Shown: positions 1-12,744 of the stretch, piece by piece
Layout of the letters: each line of letters starts with the position of its first letter
Position numbering within the stretch: position 1 is the first letter of the stretch
Assembly: GCA_012932295.1 (NCBI GenBank)
Contig: JAAONU010000123.1
Coordinates: forward strand, 1,674,001-1,738,000
Length of the DNA stretch: 64,000 bases
Direction of reading: 5' to 3'
Source of the DNA: Cyclina sinensis
Lineage: Eukaryota; Mollusca; Bivalvia; Venerida; Veneridae
The notes under the pieces: generated by a model
Seen by the model: the letters and a program-made list of their open reading frames with translations, nothing else
What the model was told of the DNA's origin: nothing
Database searches by the model: none
Program-made: the position numbers and the translations under genes

Positions 1-960
1 CTGTATTGTATAACTATAAATTTGTATTATTCATAAGGTTGCGCCATCCTTGATTACAAAAGCATGAAATGGAAGTCCGTATGCTTAGAAGCAATGTGCT
101 CTTACAGACAATGTGACAATTGAAAATCACCAAAAACTCGACATTAGAGATATTGTTATCACAAAAGCCTACCGAATAGGCAAGGCTAAAGATGTTCGTG
201 CACGTGCAAATTAGAAACCGCATCACTGTCTTATTGTGGTCTCCATCAGCAACCCAACCGTTGCAGACATCAACCTCCAAAATGTAACTATGCTGATAAA
301 CACCACCTTAAGTTTATCCCGTGACTATCTCAGGGAAATACGTAAAGCCAGACAGTAGCTATGGCCAAAATTAAAAGCTGCTAAAGAAAAGTATGGGAAG
401 GATCCAGTCAAATGAAATACTCATCAGCACTGGCATTAAACGGCGAAACCGTGCGGAACTTTCTTCCTGGTTGTTTTGGTATTCTACATGGTTCATGCAA
501 TTCAAATGTAAAATTACGCATCCGAGAGAAGTTTAAAATGGCTGTTGAGACACCCCTAAAACTATTTTCAAACGAAAGATTTTCTAAAGCTGATGATGAT
601 CACAGTAATAATGAGATGTTTCGTCAGTATCAACATATATCCCTGGGACCAGATTTTAATTTTAATACTCAGAAAGAATCAGATATGGAAGAATATTTTC
701 CAAACTTCTTCGCAAGCAGGATACTTATTACGAGAGCATCATATTAAACAAATTATACCTGTAGATGAGGATACAAAAATAACAGGAAGTAGTGAATGGG
801 GATGTACGGGTATGGTGTACTTTGTGACGAATGTTTAAATTTACCAAGCTGTTTCAAAGATCTTGTTTGTAAATATTTGACGTTCAATTCGGCTATGACT
901 GACGATGATGAACATTTGCAAAGAGTCAAAAATAAAATGAAATTTAGCTTAAGATAGTGA
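1..960 (+). pseudogene. Decayed ORF1-like retroelement fragment and adjoining degenerate coding sequence
   Basis: Conceptual translation in shifting frames gives DIVITKAYRIGKAKDVRARA, then REIRKARQ, a stop, and LWPKLKAAKEKYGK. This resembles the RNA-binding ORF1 protein of L1-type LINEs found in many molluscan genomes; the call is from memory of family style, not a search. Stops and frameshifts are frequent. Around 810-955 another frame reads DECLNLPSCFKDLVCKYL and on to MKFS. The same words recur in the second block copy at 28050-28200, so these were probably coding before duplication. No function is expected. A host gene fragment is an alternative for the 810-955 part. Confidence 0.45.
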
Positions 961-1580
961 TTCTCCTTGACAGAATCGTGAGGATTACCTGAAAATTATT
1001 ATTGATACAAAATAACTATTGGGAGTTTAAAAGTATGTGATTTAAGGACTGGACCCAAAATCGGTCGACATGATTAAAACAGTTCTCAATAGTTTGCCTA
1101 TCTGAGAAGAGATTATTATAAACGTACGTTACATGAACGCCCTATTTTACTTCCTTTATCTACTTACGTTTGCTGAACAATGTGTACCTGTTTTTGTTAA
1201 TGAAATACTTTTTAATAGAAAAGATAAAAAAAAATTTACCGTGAAATATTACATACGATTGTATTTACATACAAACGTTTTTTAAACAAAATAGAACTGT
1301 AACGTTAAACAGTACCCTACAAATGTGTTTATTATAGACAGCTATAATGTACTTACTCTGATATCATTACCCACACTAGTCTGTTTTCTATCTAATTATA
1401 AGTACATATGTTATTACGTAATTATAATCTGTGTCTCTTCAATAAAGGCATTGATCAGTTCTGCTTAAATGAAAGACTTAAGTGTGTCAAAAAATCATAT
1501 TATGCAAAACAAAAATAATTCTTACTGCAAAACTTCAAATACGTTGAAATGCTCAGCAGCATTTCTAATTATTTGAAGCT

Positions 1581-1673
1581 ATGAAGATTGGTTTAAACCA
1601 TGCAGTGTCCGGCTGTCTTTCGCCGCTCAAGGCATGTGTCCTTTTGTCGGAAATTGCCCTGGCCATTTTTTCG
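1581..1673 (+). other. Exon-like segment with consensus splice donor, copy 1
   Basis: An ATG opens 31 codons, beginning MKIGLNHAVSG and ending in a hydrophobic stretch with AIFS, and stops exactly at TCG|GTAAGT, a consensus donor. The same frame, length and donor are kept in the duplicate at 28857-28949 with only two or three substitutions. The hydrophobic C-terminal half could be part of a signal peptide. No downstream exon was recognised, so it may be a fossil first exon. Confidence 0.25.
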
Positions 1674-2997
1674 GTAAGTGCCCTTTTCTATATTAAAATT
1701 AGTTACCTCCAGAAATTACAATACATAGTTCTGTGTCAACATGTTTCAAACGCTTCTAGCATAATCCCGCCTACCAATCTGTCAAAGGTGAGAGGATGCC
1801 TTCTACCTGAAAAGAGGCATACCTTAAAACTCTGCCTCCAGCTTTCCATATAACTCAGCGTGTTATCTAAAGACATCCAAATAATTGAAATGAATCTCTG
1901 CTTTCTGCATGTAAAAAAACATAGGCACCGAGTTAACATGATGGTATCATTGAGGAAAAGATTTCTTTTTCAATTTATTTTGTTCTGTTTCTAAAATATA
2001 TGTAACTATTATTCTTTTGCAATAACATAAGGTTAAACAATTAAAGCACTGAGAACTTTTGGACTAAATATGACGGTCCAAAACGAAGAAGTAAAGAAAA
2101 CAAAACTATCTGAATCTAGATAAGGTGAAAAAGGTACAAATTTTTCAGCTTCTGTTAGGCTTACTATGTCAATTAAACACGGTAAACATTCTGTTAAAGA
2201 AAAAAAATTCTCATCAAAGACAAATGTATTTTTGCACTTCTTAGTCGTCATAACATAGATCTAGATTTCAAAATAATCAGCATGTTTTACTGATACACAA
2301 AATAAAGGCAGCATTAACATACAGTTTGACGAGAACATACGTATTTTCTTTTATTTCAAACCCGTTTAACTTTCGTTACGTGTGTATTGTAAACATTTTT
2401 CAATACATTTATGCAAATCGTAAACATATTATTCGCTTGGACCAGGGACCAGTGTTTCAGTGAACGGCTTAGAAGGATAGAGGTAAATTTATTCAGTTTT
2501 CAGTCTTCAATAAACAAAAGATATTGTATCAAAATAGAGACGGTAAGGTATTAAATGTCGAGATGAAAGGTGCATATTGCAGGCTTTTTTAACTGTATAT
2601 TACTAAAGTCCTCTTTATTTCGATAATTCAGTGAATTGGTAGAATGCGTTCGCGAACCAGGATTGCTTTCAAATGGACCCACTTGCGATTTCAGTGAATT
2701 TGGAAGGTGTTTTACAAAACACCCCGGCTGCCTAGATGTTATAACTACATTGAACAAGCCTTGGTCCCACTCTGGTGGGTCCCATCCAGTAACATCTTGG
2801 GGAAGACTTGTAAATCCCGTTTATGAATAATAAACAATGGTGAATCAAATAAATTCCTGTTGGGTGTGGGTATAGGGAACTTCTCACTAAAATAATAAAT
2901 CTTGTACTGGATACCTGCTCAGATTGGCTTAGCCTGTCATAGGTTAACTGACTGCTTGACAGTGTTTTTAACTCGACCCGTAAGAACTGGACAGCCA

Positions 2998-3018
2998 TCT
3001 CTCTCTCTCTCTCTCTCT
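2998..3018. repeat. (CT)n microsatellite
   Basis: A pure CT run follows CTGGACAGCCAT. The same tract in the same context occurs at 35423-35454 and 53682-53717, so it marks the right end of the duplicated block. Confidence 0.9.
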
Positions 3019-3060
3019 GACTCGACTCCAATCTAAGCTAAAATTTGGGTAATAAAGTTT

Positions 3061-3599
3061 AAAAAACTATATTGTACCCCTCCCTATACCTCCCTGCAAT
3101 CTGAAAATACTTCATTCATGCCTGCTAACAGATGATTTATGTTATGAATGTTATTTAAGATTACCAGGTAGATGGCGTGTTGCATATATGAAACATAGTA
3201 ATGTTGGTTTTTTTATTAAATATTTAAAAAAAAAACGTGAAAAAATCATATCACGAAAAACCACATTCAAAATCGCAGCCTGCCTAAACAGCCAAAAAGT
3301 AGAGAGGAAAAGAGAGCATAAATTTATACATTGATAAGATAAAAAAGTCACCATATACCATTAACGAAAATGAGAACCAGCTGGGTTACCGCCTTGGAAC
3401 GCTCACTGGCAAAGATTTGCTATTGGGATCCCGGTTCTAGTCTCTCCAACAGGGTCTCATAAGAACATAAGTACCAGTTCTCTTGAAGTACATGTACTAA
3501 TTTAAAGACGTATTAAATAATGGGTCATACTTTGTTCCTTTAACCGGTTGCCCTTATTCTGGTTGGTTCCCGATTCAGATGTTAAATATACAAATGCTA
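3061..3599. other. Intergenic, no feature seen
   Basis: AT-rich sequence with short A and T runs. No convincing reading frame, repeat or RNA was seen. Confidence 0.6.
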
Positions 3600-4316
3600 A
3601 GACTAGTGATCTGAGGTCAGTCCACATCCTGGTGTAACTCATGCTCACTCTTCTCTTATAGGTCAGAACCCGTTAAAGGAGATCTGACTCTAGTTTTCTA
3701 TTCGTTAGATGTATGTATATAATTCAAACTTAGCGATTTGTTTGCCGACGCAAAATAGATCAATCTCTTCCGCATAGATTCAAAATTAAATGCCGCCTTT
3801 TTACAAATACAATGTAAGATCATTTTCCGAAGACGTAATAGTAGAACTTAATAGAATGTCTAAACCCTGCTGTTATTAAAATGGATAAGAAAATTGTATG
3901 AACTGTAAACATTGTGAAACGTCAACAATGAAAAATGGGTATTTTCATTTTTCGTACAACTTATTTTGAATAGAAAGCTATGTTTTTGTTTCGTTTAATG
4001 ACTTTATTATTGCTTCAACGGTAGTATTTTGTTGGAGTAGAGGATACTTGAAACTGTCAATAATTTATTGGATAAATATGTGTTTTTTACTTATAAATGT
4101 CCCATATGGTTATACTTTGCTTAAACCAGACAATTGAGTATGGTCAATTAAAATTAATTCCTGAAACCAGACTTTCGTCATAAAACGTTGAAATGAATAA
4201 ACAAATAACAGTTATATAAAGGACTTTAAACATACAAAATGAACATTTTGATTCAAACAGTTCTGTGTAAAAGTACCGCTGTATATTAAACAAGTTGTTT
4301 GTGACGTCTTTTTCAG
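3600..4316. repeat. Duplicated 5' flank of type 2 B-box gene
   Basis: From TCATGCTCACTC and TATTCGTTAGATG onward this segment matches 38400-38640 and 55230-55330. Its last 250 bases match the sequence just upstream of the intact gene at 56041. It presumably carried the promoter and first intron of the dead gene that follows. Confidence 0.7.
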
Positions 4317-5973
4317 CAATGAAGTTTACGATAAACAAAAATGGTAGAAAAGGATTCGATCATACCACTTTGTAATGTTCATAATGACGAATTTGCACAG
4401 GCCATCTGCAAATACCACAATAAACTGTTATGTTGAGCTGTGTTTTGGAGGGAGCAAAAACTAAAGATTGTTCTGCATATATTATTGTAATTAGACAGAT
4501 TTCTCGAGAGCAAGATACTACTCTTTACTCTCTCCAGTCGAGAGTAAATCCATTGTTCTCTAATGTAATAAAATAAAAACAAACAAACTGACTTAGGAAT
4601 AACACTTTGTATTCGGCAGTATATATCGATACATTAAATAATGCAATTTCATTCGACAATATTGAGGTCTCTTAAGGAACTTCTTTGAACTTAAAGAAAA
4701 GCACTGAAACGAAACTAATAATAATTAAAGTACAAATGTCAACTTGAACTGTTATCATACTAGTTGTTACAAATAGAAATGATTATTCACTGTCCAATTG
4801 TTGCCAGTATAGAAAAAGAAAAATGAACATTTAAATAAAATGGTGAAACTGCATTAATAATACATATTAACTAGACCGGAAAATTACAAGATCACATCAA
4901 CATTTAAGAAATTTTGAAATCACTAGTCAAGTAATGGATGGGAGGGGGCCGGGTGGTACATGCAGAGATAACCTACTTGTGTCGTGTGGAGAAACCCGCG
5001 AAAGCAATCCTAAATATAACAAGGTATGCACGAAAGTAACGTGAAAATCATGAACAAATGTTATACCTTAAAGTGGCATATACCCCGATAACAATTATAT
5101 CAGAAACGAGACTAATTTCGTTTATGAATAGCTTCTTGTGAGACAAATGGCTGTGAAGGAGTTACATTCTATAAAAGCGCATGAGTACAAGACGGAAACG
5201 TTGAATTCCACCTTAAAGAAGCAAGCAACTGAATTGCATGAAAAGATCGTGAAGCGTCTGAACGAAAGGAAGGAAAACTGACTTAAATCGATTGATATTC
5301 AGGCGGAAACAGTGTTGGCACAAGATGAAGATGGTAAAAAAGCTTGATACATGTATCTCAGACAAGACAATTACTGAAAATATTGAAAAACTATTAGCCG
5401 AATCGTTCGATGACTTAAAAAGCATTCGAGCAAATCTGATTGAGGTAAAAAAACTAAAAGAAGAGGTTCCTGGTGACTCTGATGATCCAGAAGGATATTT
5501 CGATCTCAATGGACTTAGAAAATTAGAAATTAGAAAACTCAGTAGGAATTGTCGTTTTAGTATCTCTTTCTGACAATGAAGAGATTGAAGGTACCAATCC
5601 CGATACTCCGAATAAAACGGAAAGAAGTGAACTTGTTGCAAGTCGAGAGTTAAGATATTCTGTCCAGACTCAAAATCCAGAGTATCTAGCGTCAGATGAA
5701 GTAATCTATGACAGAAAGGAATGAGAAAAGGGTAAAAGAAATGAACCTGCATCTATTGACGCGGAAAAAGAAAAGGGACAAGTAGCAGAACAATCGCCTA
5801 GCATAAAACATTTTACCACTGACATCAACAAACAAAAACAAGTTGTTACATCAGCAGGTTTGTCACAAAATGTAACGGCTGAAATGAAATAAAAAGGATG
5901 ATTTTTGAAAGGCTTATTTCGTTGGAAAAAGTCCTACCAAATGGATCAACAGGATAAGGAATCAAACACTTAA
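4317..5973 (+). pseudogene. B-box/coiled-coil pseudogene (type 2)
   Basis: Starting at ATG 4341, the sequence follows the intact gene at 56041-57051 nearly codon by codon: MVEKDSIIPLCNVHNDEF, then the paired Cys/His of a B-box. A one-base loss creates TGA at 4434-4436, inside the CxxC zinc pair. About 586 bases at 4537-5122 have no counterpart in the relatives. After that the coiled-coil part resumes at ATAGCTTCTTGTGAGACAAATG, with further stops (for example TGACTTAAATCG near 5279) and frameshifts. The C-terminal GLFRxK region is still visible near 5910. The 3' splice site TTTTTCAG at 4309-4316 is kept. The gene is dead beyond doubt. It sits directly upstream of a dead CBM14 gene, mirroring the intact pair at 56-59.5 kb. 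Confidence 0.9.
4537..5122. mobile_element. Insertion inside the B-box pseudogene, unclassified
   Basis: The flanking sequences CTCTTTA and CGTTTATGAAT join cleanly when aligned to the gene at 56041, so about 586 bases were added here. No coding sequence or clear terminal repeats were found. It may be a non-autonomous transposon, but the family is unknown. Confidence 0.45.
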
Positions 5974-6367
5974 ACCGAGGAGAGCGTTATTAAAAACAAA
6001 CCGGCAAATAAAGCAGTTCTATCTGAAACATCTTTAAATAGTAAGGAGTGTGTTTATCAAGACAAACCTTCTCAGTATCAGATCACCAAAAGCTAAGATA
6101 TCTAATCAACAAAACAAAAGTAATACCGGGAACGCATAAAAGTTTTTTCTTCTGCTTGTAAATTTTCCAAAGTCATGTACCTTGATGTAGGCTGTATAGG
6201 ACTGTTATCGAAGGTCCATAATCCCTTCGTTGTGACAAACACAGATGTCGATTAATTTTAATATACGCCAGATGACGTCATTAAAAAACTTACATTGATA
6301 AATGAAAAGTTAAACAAACGATCTCCTTAAAATCGTGTACAATTCTACGCCGTCTAATGATGGTATT
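5974..6367. other. 3' flank of the B-box pseudogene and start of the CBM14 remnant
   Basis: Collinear with pieces of 57052-59208: AACAAACCGGCAAATAAAGC, AGGACTGTTATC, and the leader CTTCTTAAAATCGT-like sequence before the chitin-binding gene. Compared with the intact locus, about 1.7 kb including the putative TATA region is missing. Confidence 0.6.
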
Positions 6368-6384
6368 ATGCAGGCGATTATTGC

Positions 6385-6449
<65 letters not shown>

Positions 6450-6640
6450 TTTACACGTTTTATGACGGTGTATGCAGCGATACGGTGAAAAGGTTGCAAT
6501 TAGTCCCTAGTGTAACCTAGCCGAATGGGCTTCTCTTTATACTTGTTACGGTGAACTAAAGTTTTCTGTCAGTTGTGGTTCCAAAGCTGGACCCCAAAAT
6601 TGTTCTATCCTAAATCTGTAAGACATGTTCTCATGTTACT
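6368..6640 (+). pseudogene. CBM14 chitin-binding pseudogene
   Basis: It aligns with the intact gene at 59209-59502. The ATG and ten-codon start are followed by a long (TA)n run where the signal peptide should be. The block GACGGTGTATGCAGCGATACG follows, then TTAGTCCCTAG with a stop, then TACTTGTTACGG and the GCTTCCAAAGCTGGACCC motif. About 50 bases that would encode the fifth and sixth cysteines are deleted after CCTAAATCTG. The repeat expansion, stops and deletion rule out a functional product. The promoter seen upstream of the other two copies is absent. Confidence 0.88.
6389..6447. repeat. (TA)n microsatellite
   Basis: About 29 TA units lie inside the signal-peptide region of the CBM14 pseudogene. 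The other two copies of the gene lack it. Confidence 0.95.
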
Positions 6641-6832
6641 ACAGGTATATTTATATCTGAATTAATAAACTGTGACTGGGATTTTCTTTGGGTTTTTTTC
6701 CCGGCGTTGCTGTATGAAAACCGATTTTGACTTACATTTATAACAAATGAAATTGTTAGATAAAACGTCTTAGCTCGAGATGGAAAATTGCCATTGGTTT
6801 AACGTTTTCTGGTATGAAATTTTAGGAAAGAA
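6641..6832. other. 3' end of pseudogene
   Basis: Contains AATAAA at about 6663, a likely old polyadenylation signal. The intact gene has lost this exact hexamer at the matching place. Nothing else is seen. Confidence 0.4.
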
Positions 6833-7500
6833 TCCGTAATTGTTACTTTAATTCCCTCTGAAAATAATGGATGATAATAAGATTAGTGCAGTCTTTAATT
6901 AAATATCAAAACGTTTTAACCAAGAAAAATTATACTAAACGGAATAAATATATAATAAATATGACTAAATATTCAATTAATATTACTAAAAATGATACTG
7001 ACACTTTTAGCATTTAACTCAACATTTTGTGGTTTTAGCCTAAACTGTTAGGATAAAAGTTAATTTGGTTACTATGCGCGATCAATATTTGCCAGTCTCC
7101 GAAAACTAAATACATATGGGGCATTAATTTTGTAACGCATCTACCCCGATAATCTTTTTTAAAGATTCCGTAATTGTTACTTTAATCTCCTCTGAAAATG
7201 ATGGATAATAATGAGATTAGTGCAGTCTTTGATTAAATATCAAAACGTTTTAACCAAGGAAAATTATACTAAATGGAATAAATATAAGTAAATATGACTA
7301 AATATTCAATTTATATTATTAAAACTGATACTGACACTTTTAGCATTTAACTCAACATTTTGTGGTTATAGCCTAAACTGTTAAAGAAAATAGGACATTT
7401 GGTTACTATGCGCGATCAATATTTGCCAGTCTCCGAAAACTTAATACATATGGGGCATTAATTTTGTAACGCATCTACGCCGACCATCTTTTTTAAAGAT
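6833..7500. repeat. 334-bp direct tandem duplication
   Basis: TCCGTAATTGTTACTTTAAT begins at 6833 and again at 7167. The two units remain alignable to their ends, sharing GTTACTATGCGCGATCAATA and CATATGGGGCATTAATTTTG. No coding potential is visible. Confidence 0.9.
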
Positions 7501-8471
7501 TTTAACGTAACAATCGCAGATTTTTTGTAGGTGATTCACGCACAAACTACACTTTACGGAAATAATTGACTGAGGCAAAGAAATGTTGAACTTTACTTTT
7601 TATTTGACTGAAGGGAAGAACTATGTCATTAAAGTCTGAGAAATGGAGTATCCGAAATAATTACAACCGTATACAAAAAATGGGATCTTCTACTCTTGTC
7701 TAATTTTGCCCTAACAGCGGTGGTTTTAAGAAAGAGCCTTAAAGACTTTCAAAATATTGAGAAATGTATGTTGTCACGTGAAGAGTGCATTTGTCCTTTC
7801 GGTTTTTGCACTAATTGCATTAGTTCAAGTGTTACAAACTTATCTTGAAATCCCATTCAATGTGAATAAAATACAGCACTGCTACTAAACTCACTAAGTC
7901 CTAATATTATTTGAAAATTTCCTATCCAGTTCATTTTATCATATAAGGGCAATGGTGAATGTTTCGTAAACAATAAGCATAAAATCCTAGGTAAAAAGTG
8001 GTAATTATTTTAACTTTGTGGTTTTTTGTATATTTTCCAAAATATTTTATTTCGAATGTTTATTATTTAGTTTTTGTTTAATTATAACCAGTCAATCAAT
8101 TAGACATTGAGGATGATATACGTTCAATACAACTCTATCGATAAAATTCAGATAATTTATTCAACTTTTTGCAATAAATTTCTTGTGCAGGGTTCGGTAC
8201 AAGAAAAACGTGCTCTCATTTATGTACCTTAAGGAAATCTTAAGAATTATTGACTGATTTACATAGATGAAATTCTACTCGAAGGAAAAAAACTGCATAC
8301 AAACACTGTGCAGTACTCGAGTTATGAAAAAATGACAATCCTAATAACACAAAATTATCCTGTTTGTTTCTGAATTTCATTGGTGGCTAAAGTTCATTAT
8401 AGGCTTCTTTCTTCTGAAGTAATATGTGTCCTGCAGTATAATTAAGAGGAGTATACGTTCTTCAAAAAGGG
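7501..8471. other. Intergenic, no feature seen
   Basis: AT-rich. No reading frame above background, no RNA-like fold and no repeat shared with the rest of the window was recognised. Confidence 0.55.
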
Positions 8472-8542
8472 AGCGGATTCGTGGTCTAGTGGTAACGCAC
8501 TAGACTGGGAACCCAGGGGTCTCGAGATCTATCCCTCTTGAA
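8472..8542 (+). repeat. tRNA-like SINE head
   Basis: TGGTCTAGTGGTAACGC fits an A-box. GGTCTCGAGATC sits where the B-box lies but departs from GGTTCGANTCC, so this is a decayed tRNA-derived SINE head rather than a functional tRNA. It resembles the heads at 13403-13476 and 14947 but lacks their shared body. Confidence 0.6.
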
Positions 8543-9052
8543 GTGACGGCATCTTTCTGTGTAGCATACAAAAATAAAACTATTTGACGACAAAGCAAAG
8601 CCTTTACTCAAAATTATACATCATTTTGTAATAAATAACATTCAGTGAAATGGATAGCAGAAATATGCAATTGTGAGCAATACACAAAGACAAACAAAGA
8701 CATAATACTATATAATCTCCAAAGAAAGAATATAACAGTACTCTTTTACAATGAACCAAAATAAGGAGGATTTCAGATAAAGTGAATCAATCCTTTTAAG
8801 ATTCATTTGTTTAAAACTAAATAAAATCCTTCTGGTACACAAGCAGTTCTGTTTCTGATAGTTTAACAAAACGTTATGTAACACAATTGTTTAATGGAAC
8901 ACTGCAAGTATATTCTAATCAAGAAACAAAATTGTATTTTAATGAAGAGCACCGTCTTGTCTTAAAAGCTTAATTGTAACTGATAGAACTTATTCAAAAC
9001 TCTTATCTAACAAAATATTCTGAAGTGAAACGAAAACGTCCGACTAGCTTAT
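8543..9052. other. Intergenic, no feature seen
   Basis: AT-rich sequence before the tandem repeats. Nothing recognised. Confidence 0.5.
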
Positions 9053-9645
9053 TACAATGACATTTACAAGTTATTCTACCCTTTAATGATAACATGACAC
9101 TTTGAAACTAACAGATTGAAATGTGTTACAATGACATTTACAGTTAATCTACCTTTTAATCATAACTTGACACTTAGAAACTTGCTGCTTGAAATATTTA
9201 ACTTGCTTACTACAATGACATTTACAAGTTATTCTACCCTTTAATGATAACATGACACTTTGAAACTAACAGATTGAAATGTGTTACAATGACATTTACA
9301 GTTAATCTACCTTTTAATCATAACTTGACACTTAGAAACTTGCTGCTTGAAATATTTAACTTGCTTACTACAATGACATTTACAAGTTAATCTACCCGTT
9401 AATCTGAAACCTACAGATTGAAATATCTTATAGTGGTTTATACCAGTGACATTTACAAGTTAATCTACCCGTTAATCTGAAACTTACTGATTGAAATACC
9501 TTATAGTGGATTATACCAGTGACATTTACAAGTTAATCTACCCGTTAATCTGAAACCTACTGATTGAAATATCTTAAAGTGGTTTATACTAATGACATTT
9601 ACAAGTTAAACTGCAATTTAATCATAACTTTTCACTTTGAATCTT
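9053..9645. repeat. Tandem array with 72-85 bp units and a 158-bp higher-order period
   Basis: Units start with TACAATGACATTTACA at 9053, 9126, 9211, 9284 and 9369, then TACCAGTGACATTTACAAG at 9441 and 9513, and TACTAATGACATTTACAAG at about 9587. The first four alternate short (73) and long (85) to give two near-identical 158-bp dimers. The later ones are single units of about 72-74. Confidence 0.9.
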
Positions 9646-10830
9646 TCTGATCTGTACAAATATCACTTTGTATAAAACTTTGATAAAAAGATGATGTACT
9701 TGATATTACATACTGGAAATAGAACCAAAGTTAGTCCAGCCTTGATTGAAATTTTGATATGTACTGTAATTTTATTATTACTTAAATAATATAGATGTCT
9801 GGAATATCAATGAAGAAAGTATGGAGGAACCTGTCAATGTGTGTTTAAATAGAATTTAAGCTCTATTGTTTGCCTTCACGAAAAACCTTCATTCAAGAAA
9901 TTGTAAATTGGCCGGATTTAATCAATATAGTATTTTAGTAAAATAATAACAAGACTCGGTGAGACTTCACTGTTTAATACATTAAATTCCAAACAAACAA
10001 TCTAATGTTTTATATTTATTTTAATAGAAATGGTTTTCTTCTCCCTTTCTATTTTATTGTTTTATTTTAACTTCACTCTTCTGAATGGCTGCAATACCAT
10101 TTGACCAACTCCGTGGTACACAAAGTGAATAGTCAACCTGAAGGGAAAGACTTTATAAGCAAATATAGAGTGTCTTCTGCGTAATGGGTAATTAAGCGAT
10201 GGCTTAGTTTTTCTCATTGTAAATTATGCAAATGACAAGCGATAGTCATTGAAAATACTAGACAAACATTTTGACTGGAAAGCTGCAATGTCATACCTCT
10301 TATCATTGGTCTTAGATATTCAGAATAACTCTATCTATTCCTGTGAAACAATTTGTTACAAATATCTTGATATTTAAAAATACTTTCTCAAGTTGTGATT
10401 GTAGATATTAAGTCATAAGTTCTTTGCCTTAAAATCATGACTTAGTATATAAACCGACTAAAAAACAAAATACAAATATACTGAAAATTGATGTGTAATC
10501 AGTGTAAAAATTATATTAACATGTACCAACGCTTTTTAGGATAAGCTGCTAACTTGCTAAGATGCCTCCATGTCCGTGTCCAGAGCTCCTTTCTATTCTA
10601 ATCTCTGATTATGAGGACTCCTTTAAGGGGTGTAAATTCTTTATGGTAATTGTCATAGAGAAGGTCAGTATTATATTATAATAATTCATGTTCACATATT
10701 TTTAATGTTTTGTTTGTCAAGTACAGTCATGGTTTTGTTGCTATGTGTATCAAACTAGGAATTCAAAACTGTAAAAGTAATAGTTTAAAATTTATAAATT
10801 CAGAGCTATCTTGAATATCAATTAAATGAG
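9646..10830. other. Intergenic, no feature seen
   Basis: AT-rich. No gene, RNA or repeat recognised. Confidence 0.5.
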
Positions 10831-11030
10831 ATTTACATACTTGTTGAGCATTGTTTTTAGACTTTCATAGTTTCAAATTTAGAAAACAACATAATATAAA
10901 TCATTAGCTATATATGTAATATAATGTTTTCGAAAGATTTAAATACTTGTTCAGCATTGTTTTTAAAATTTTATTGTTTCAAATAAAGAAAATATAGATC
11001 ATCAGCTATGTATGTAAATTAGTGTTAGAA
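10831..11030. repeat. 106-bp tandem duplication
   Basis: TACTTGTTGAGCATTGTTTT near 10838 recurs as TACTTGTTCAGCATTGTTTT near 10944. Both are followed by related GTTTCAAAT, ATCATCAGCTAT and ATGTAA text. Confidence 0.75.
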
Positions 11031-12744
11031 AACAAAACGTAAAGTAGTAAGCTTAAGACATATTCTGAATAAGAAAAAAAACTGGTCGACGTTGGCTACA
11101 TTGCAAGGATTATATATATATAATATCAACTACTGAAAAGGGTGTAATCAAAGAGTAGCTACGATTCTTTATTACGGTAACTTTACAGAATTAATTGAGT
11201 GTCTTGAATTTTTTTTTTAATTAATTCCACCGATTTATACTTACTAGAAAATAAAATATGAAAGTTCTCCAATCCCTTACTGAACACAGCGAGAAAATGT
11301 TATCCCTTTAACTGTCGATTCCAATTAGATTCCAAAGGAAAAGATCTTGGGTGTACTCGTTTTTCTGACCGAATTCCCCCTAGCGGACGAACAAAGTCGG
11401 AATTTTACCCGATGGCTGAGTTTACATATTACCTCAAATTCTTTTATAAGACAGAGGAGGTTATTCGTCGATACTTCAAAGTCTTACCATTTCTTTTTTT
11501 TTTGTAGATCGTCAGCCGTTAATCAGTTTTCGACTATGATAATCGGGTGTTGTCTAGGTGTACACACGAGGATATATATCTTGTATACAAGATATTTTAC
11601 CTTTAAACTTTAAAATTGACCTTGACATATGAGGTCGGGACGTGGATGCCACACGTTGTCTTAATGCATTAAAGGCTTATGCCGAGTTATGTTAAAAGTA
11701 CATCGATGCTTTAGAGAATTACAGTCAAGACACGAATGTGTGCATATACCCTGGACTTGGTTACCTTTAAACACTAATGACCTTGATATTTCAGTTAGAA
11801 TGACTCATACTTGTGCCATATTATATGGGAATCCTTTTATGCATGACAAAGTTACAGACCGGACTTGAAAATTATAAAGAACGGACACATGGACGGGCGG
11901 ACAGGCGTGAAGATAGACAGTGCGATGCCCGCCTTCGGGGTATAAAACCTTTTTCTTTTAATGTAACAACCTTTGACTTTGTAACTTGTGCCAATGTCTT
12001 ACGTATGATTAACCTAAGTATCAGCGTAATATACCCATAATTTCCTTAAACATGTACATCAAAATAAGATTTATTCAAATCTTGTTAGAAGACTTTCCTA
12101 TTTGTGAAGAGTAGCCTTTTCCGTTGGTTTGCAATTCAATTTCATTTTCAATGATTGAGCTTTCTTTACTCTTTCTTCAGCGTTTTCGAGGCTTCCGTTG
12201 ATGAAATTAGGAGCTTTAAAAACGAGATTGCATCGCATTAAAGAAATTCTTACGTTTATATATAGACGCGATGGTGTAGGCTGCAAAAAAAGAAAAACGT
12301 TTTATTTTGTTTAGTTCTTCATAACTGTATAATCGTCAGCAAAGACCAACATCCCATATTCAGGGTGTTTTAAAATCCCCTGAAATAGTGTTTAAAACAA
12401 ACACGATTGGCCAAGGTGGCCCCGGCTAGCTCATATCAGTACTTTGGCTGCGGGTATGCCGTTAAGAAAACATCAAAAGTAAAATCAATAGTGATCAAGA
12501 CATTTTATTTTTCAGTTCAAATCTGCCAAAACGCAGAGCGAAGGAAACTAATGACTGTAAACTGATTATTTTCAAACGGAGAAAGCAAGGAACAAAACAA
12601 GAAAAATGGAAACAACATGAGTATCCGGTTTTTTCAGTATCTGTCTTTCTGTTTAGTAGTTACAGGAGTCATTTTAGTGGTTTATCAAAAAGAGATTAAC
12701 AAACTATTGCCTAAATGTAAGCTATATATAGTTTAAAGTGCATA
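11031..12744. other. Intergenic with one common-repeat fragment
   Basis: No gene is supported. Near 11880-11945 lies GGACGGGCGGACAGGCGTG followed by GCCCGCCTTCGGGGTATAA. This resembles the ends of the repeats at 37083-37144 and 62760-62800, so it is probably a fragment of the same type of dispersed element. Confidence 0.45.

Larger units (their letters stand above)
1..3060. repeat. Duplicated block, copy 1
   Basis: The block runs almost collinearly with 27142-29121 followed by 34307-35500, at clearly high but imperfect similarity, with the same (CT)n tract near its right end. A shorter third relative lies near 52980-53760. It is either a segmental duplication or a low-copy composite mobile element. 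The left end lies outside the window. Confidence 0.85.

Noticed and set aside
5213..5752. 179-codon minus-strand frame
   Set aside because: It is antisense to the B-box pseudogene; the plus strand aligns codon by codon with intact paralogues.
8472..8542. Functional tRNA gene
   Set aside because: The B-box departs from consensus and no acceptor stem pairs; it resembles the SINE heads nearby.
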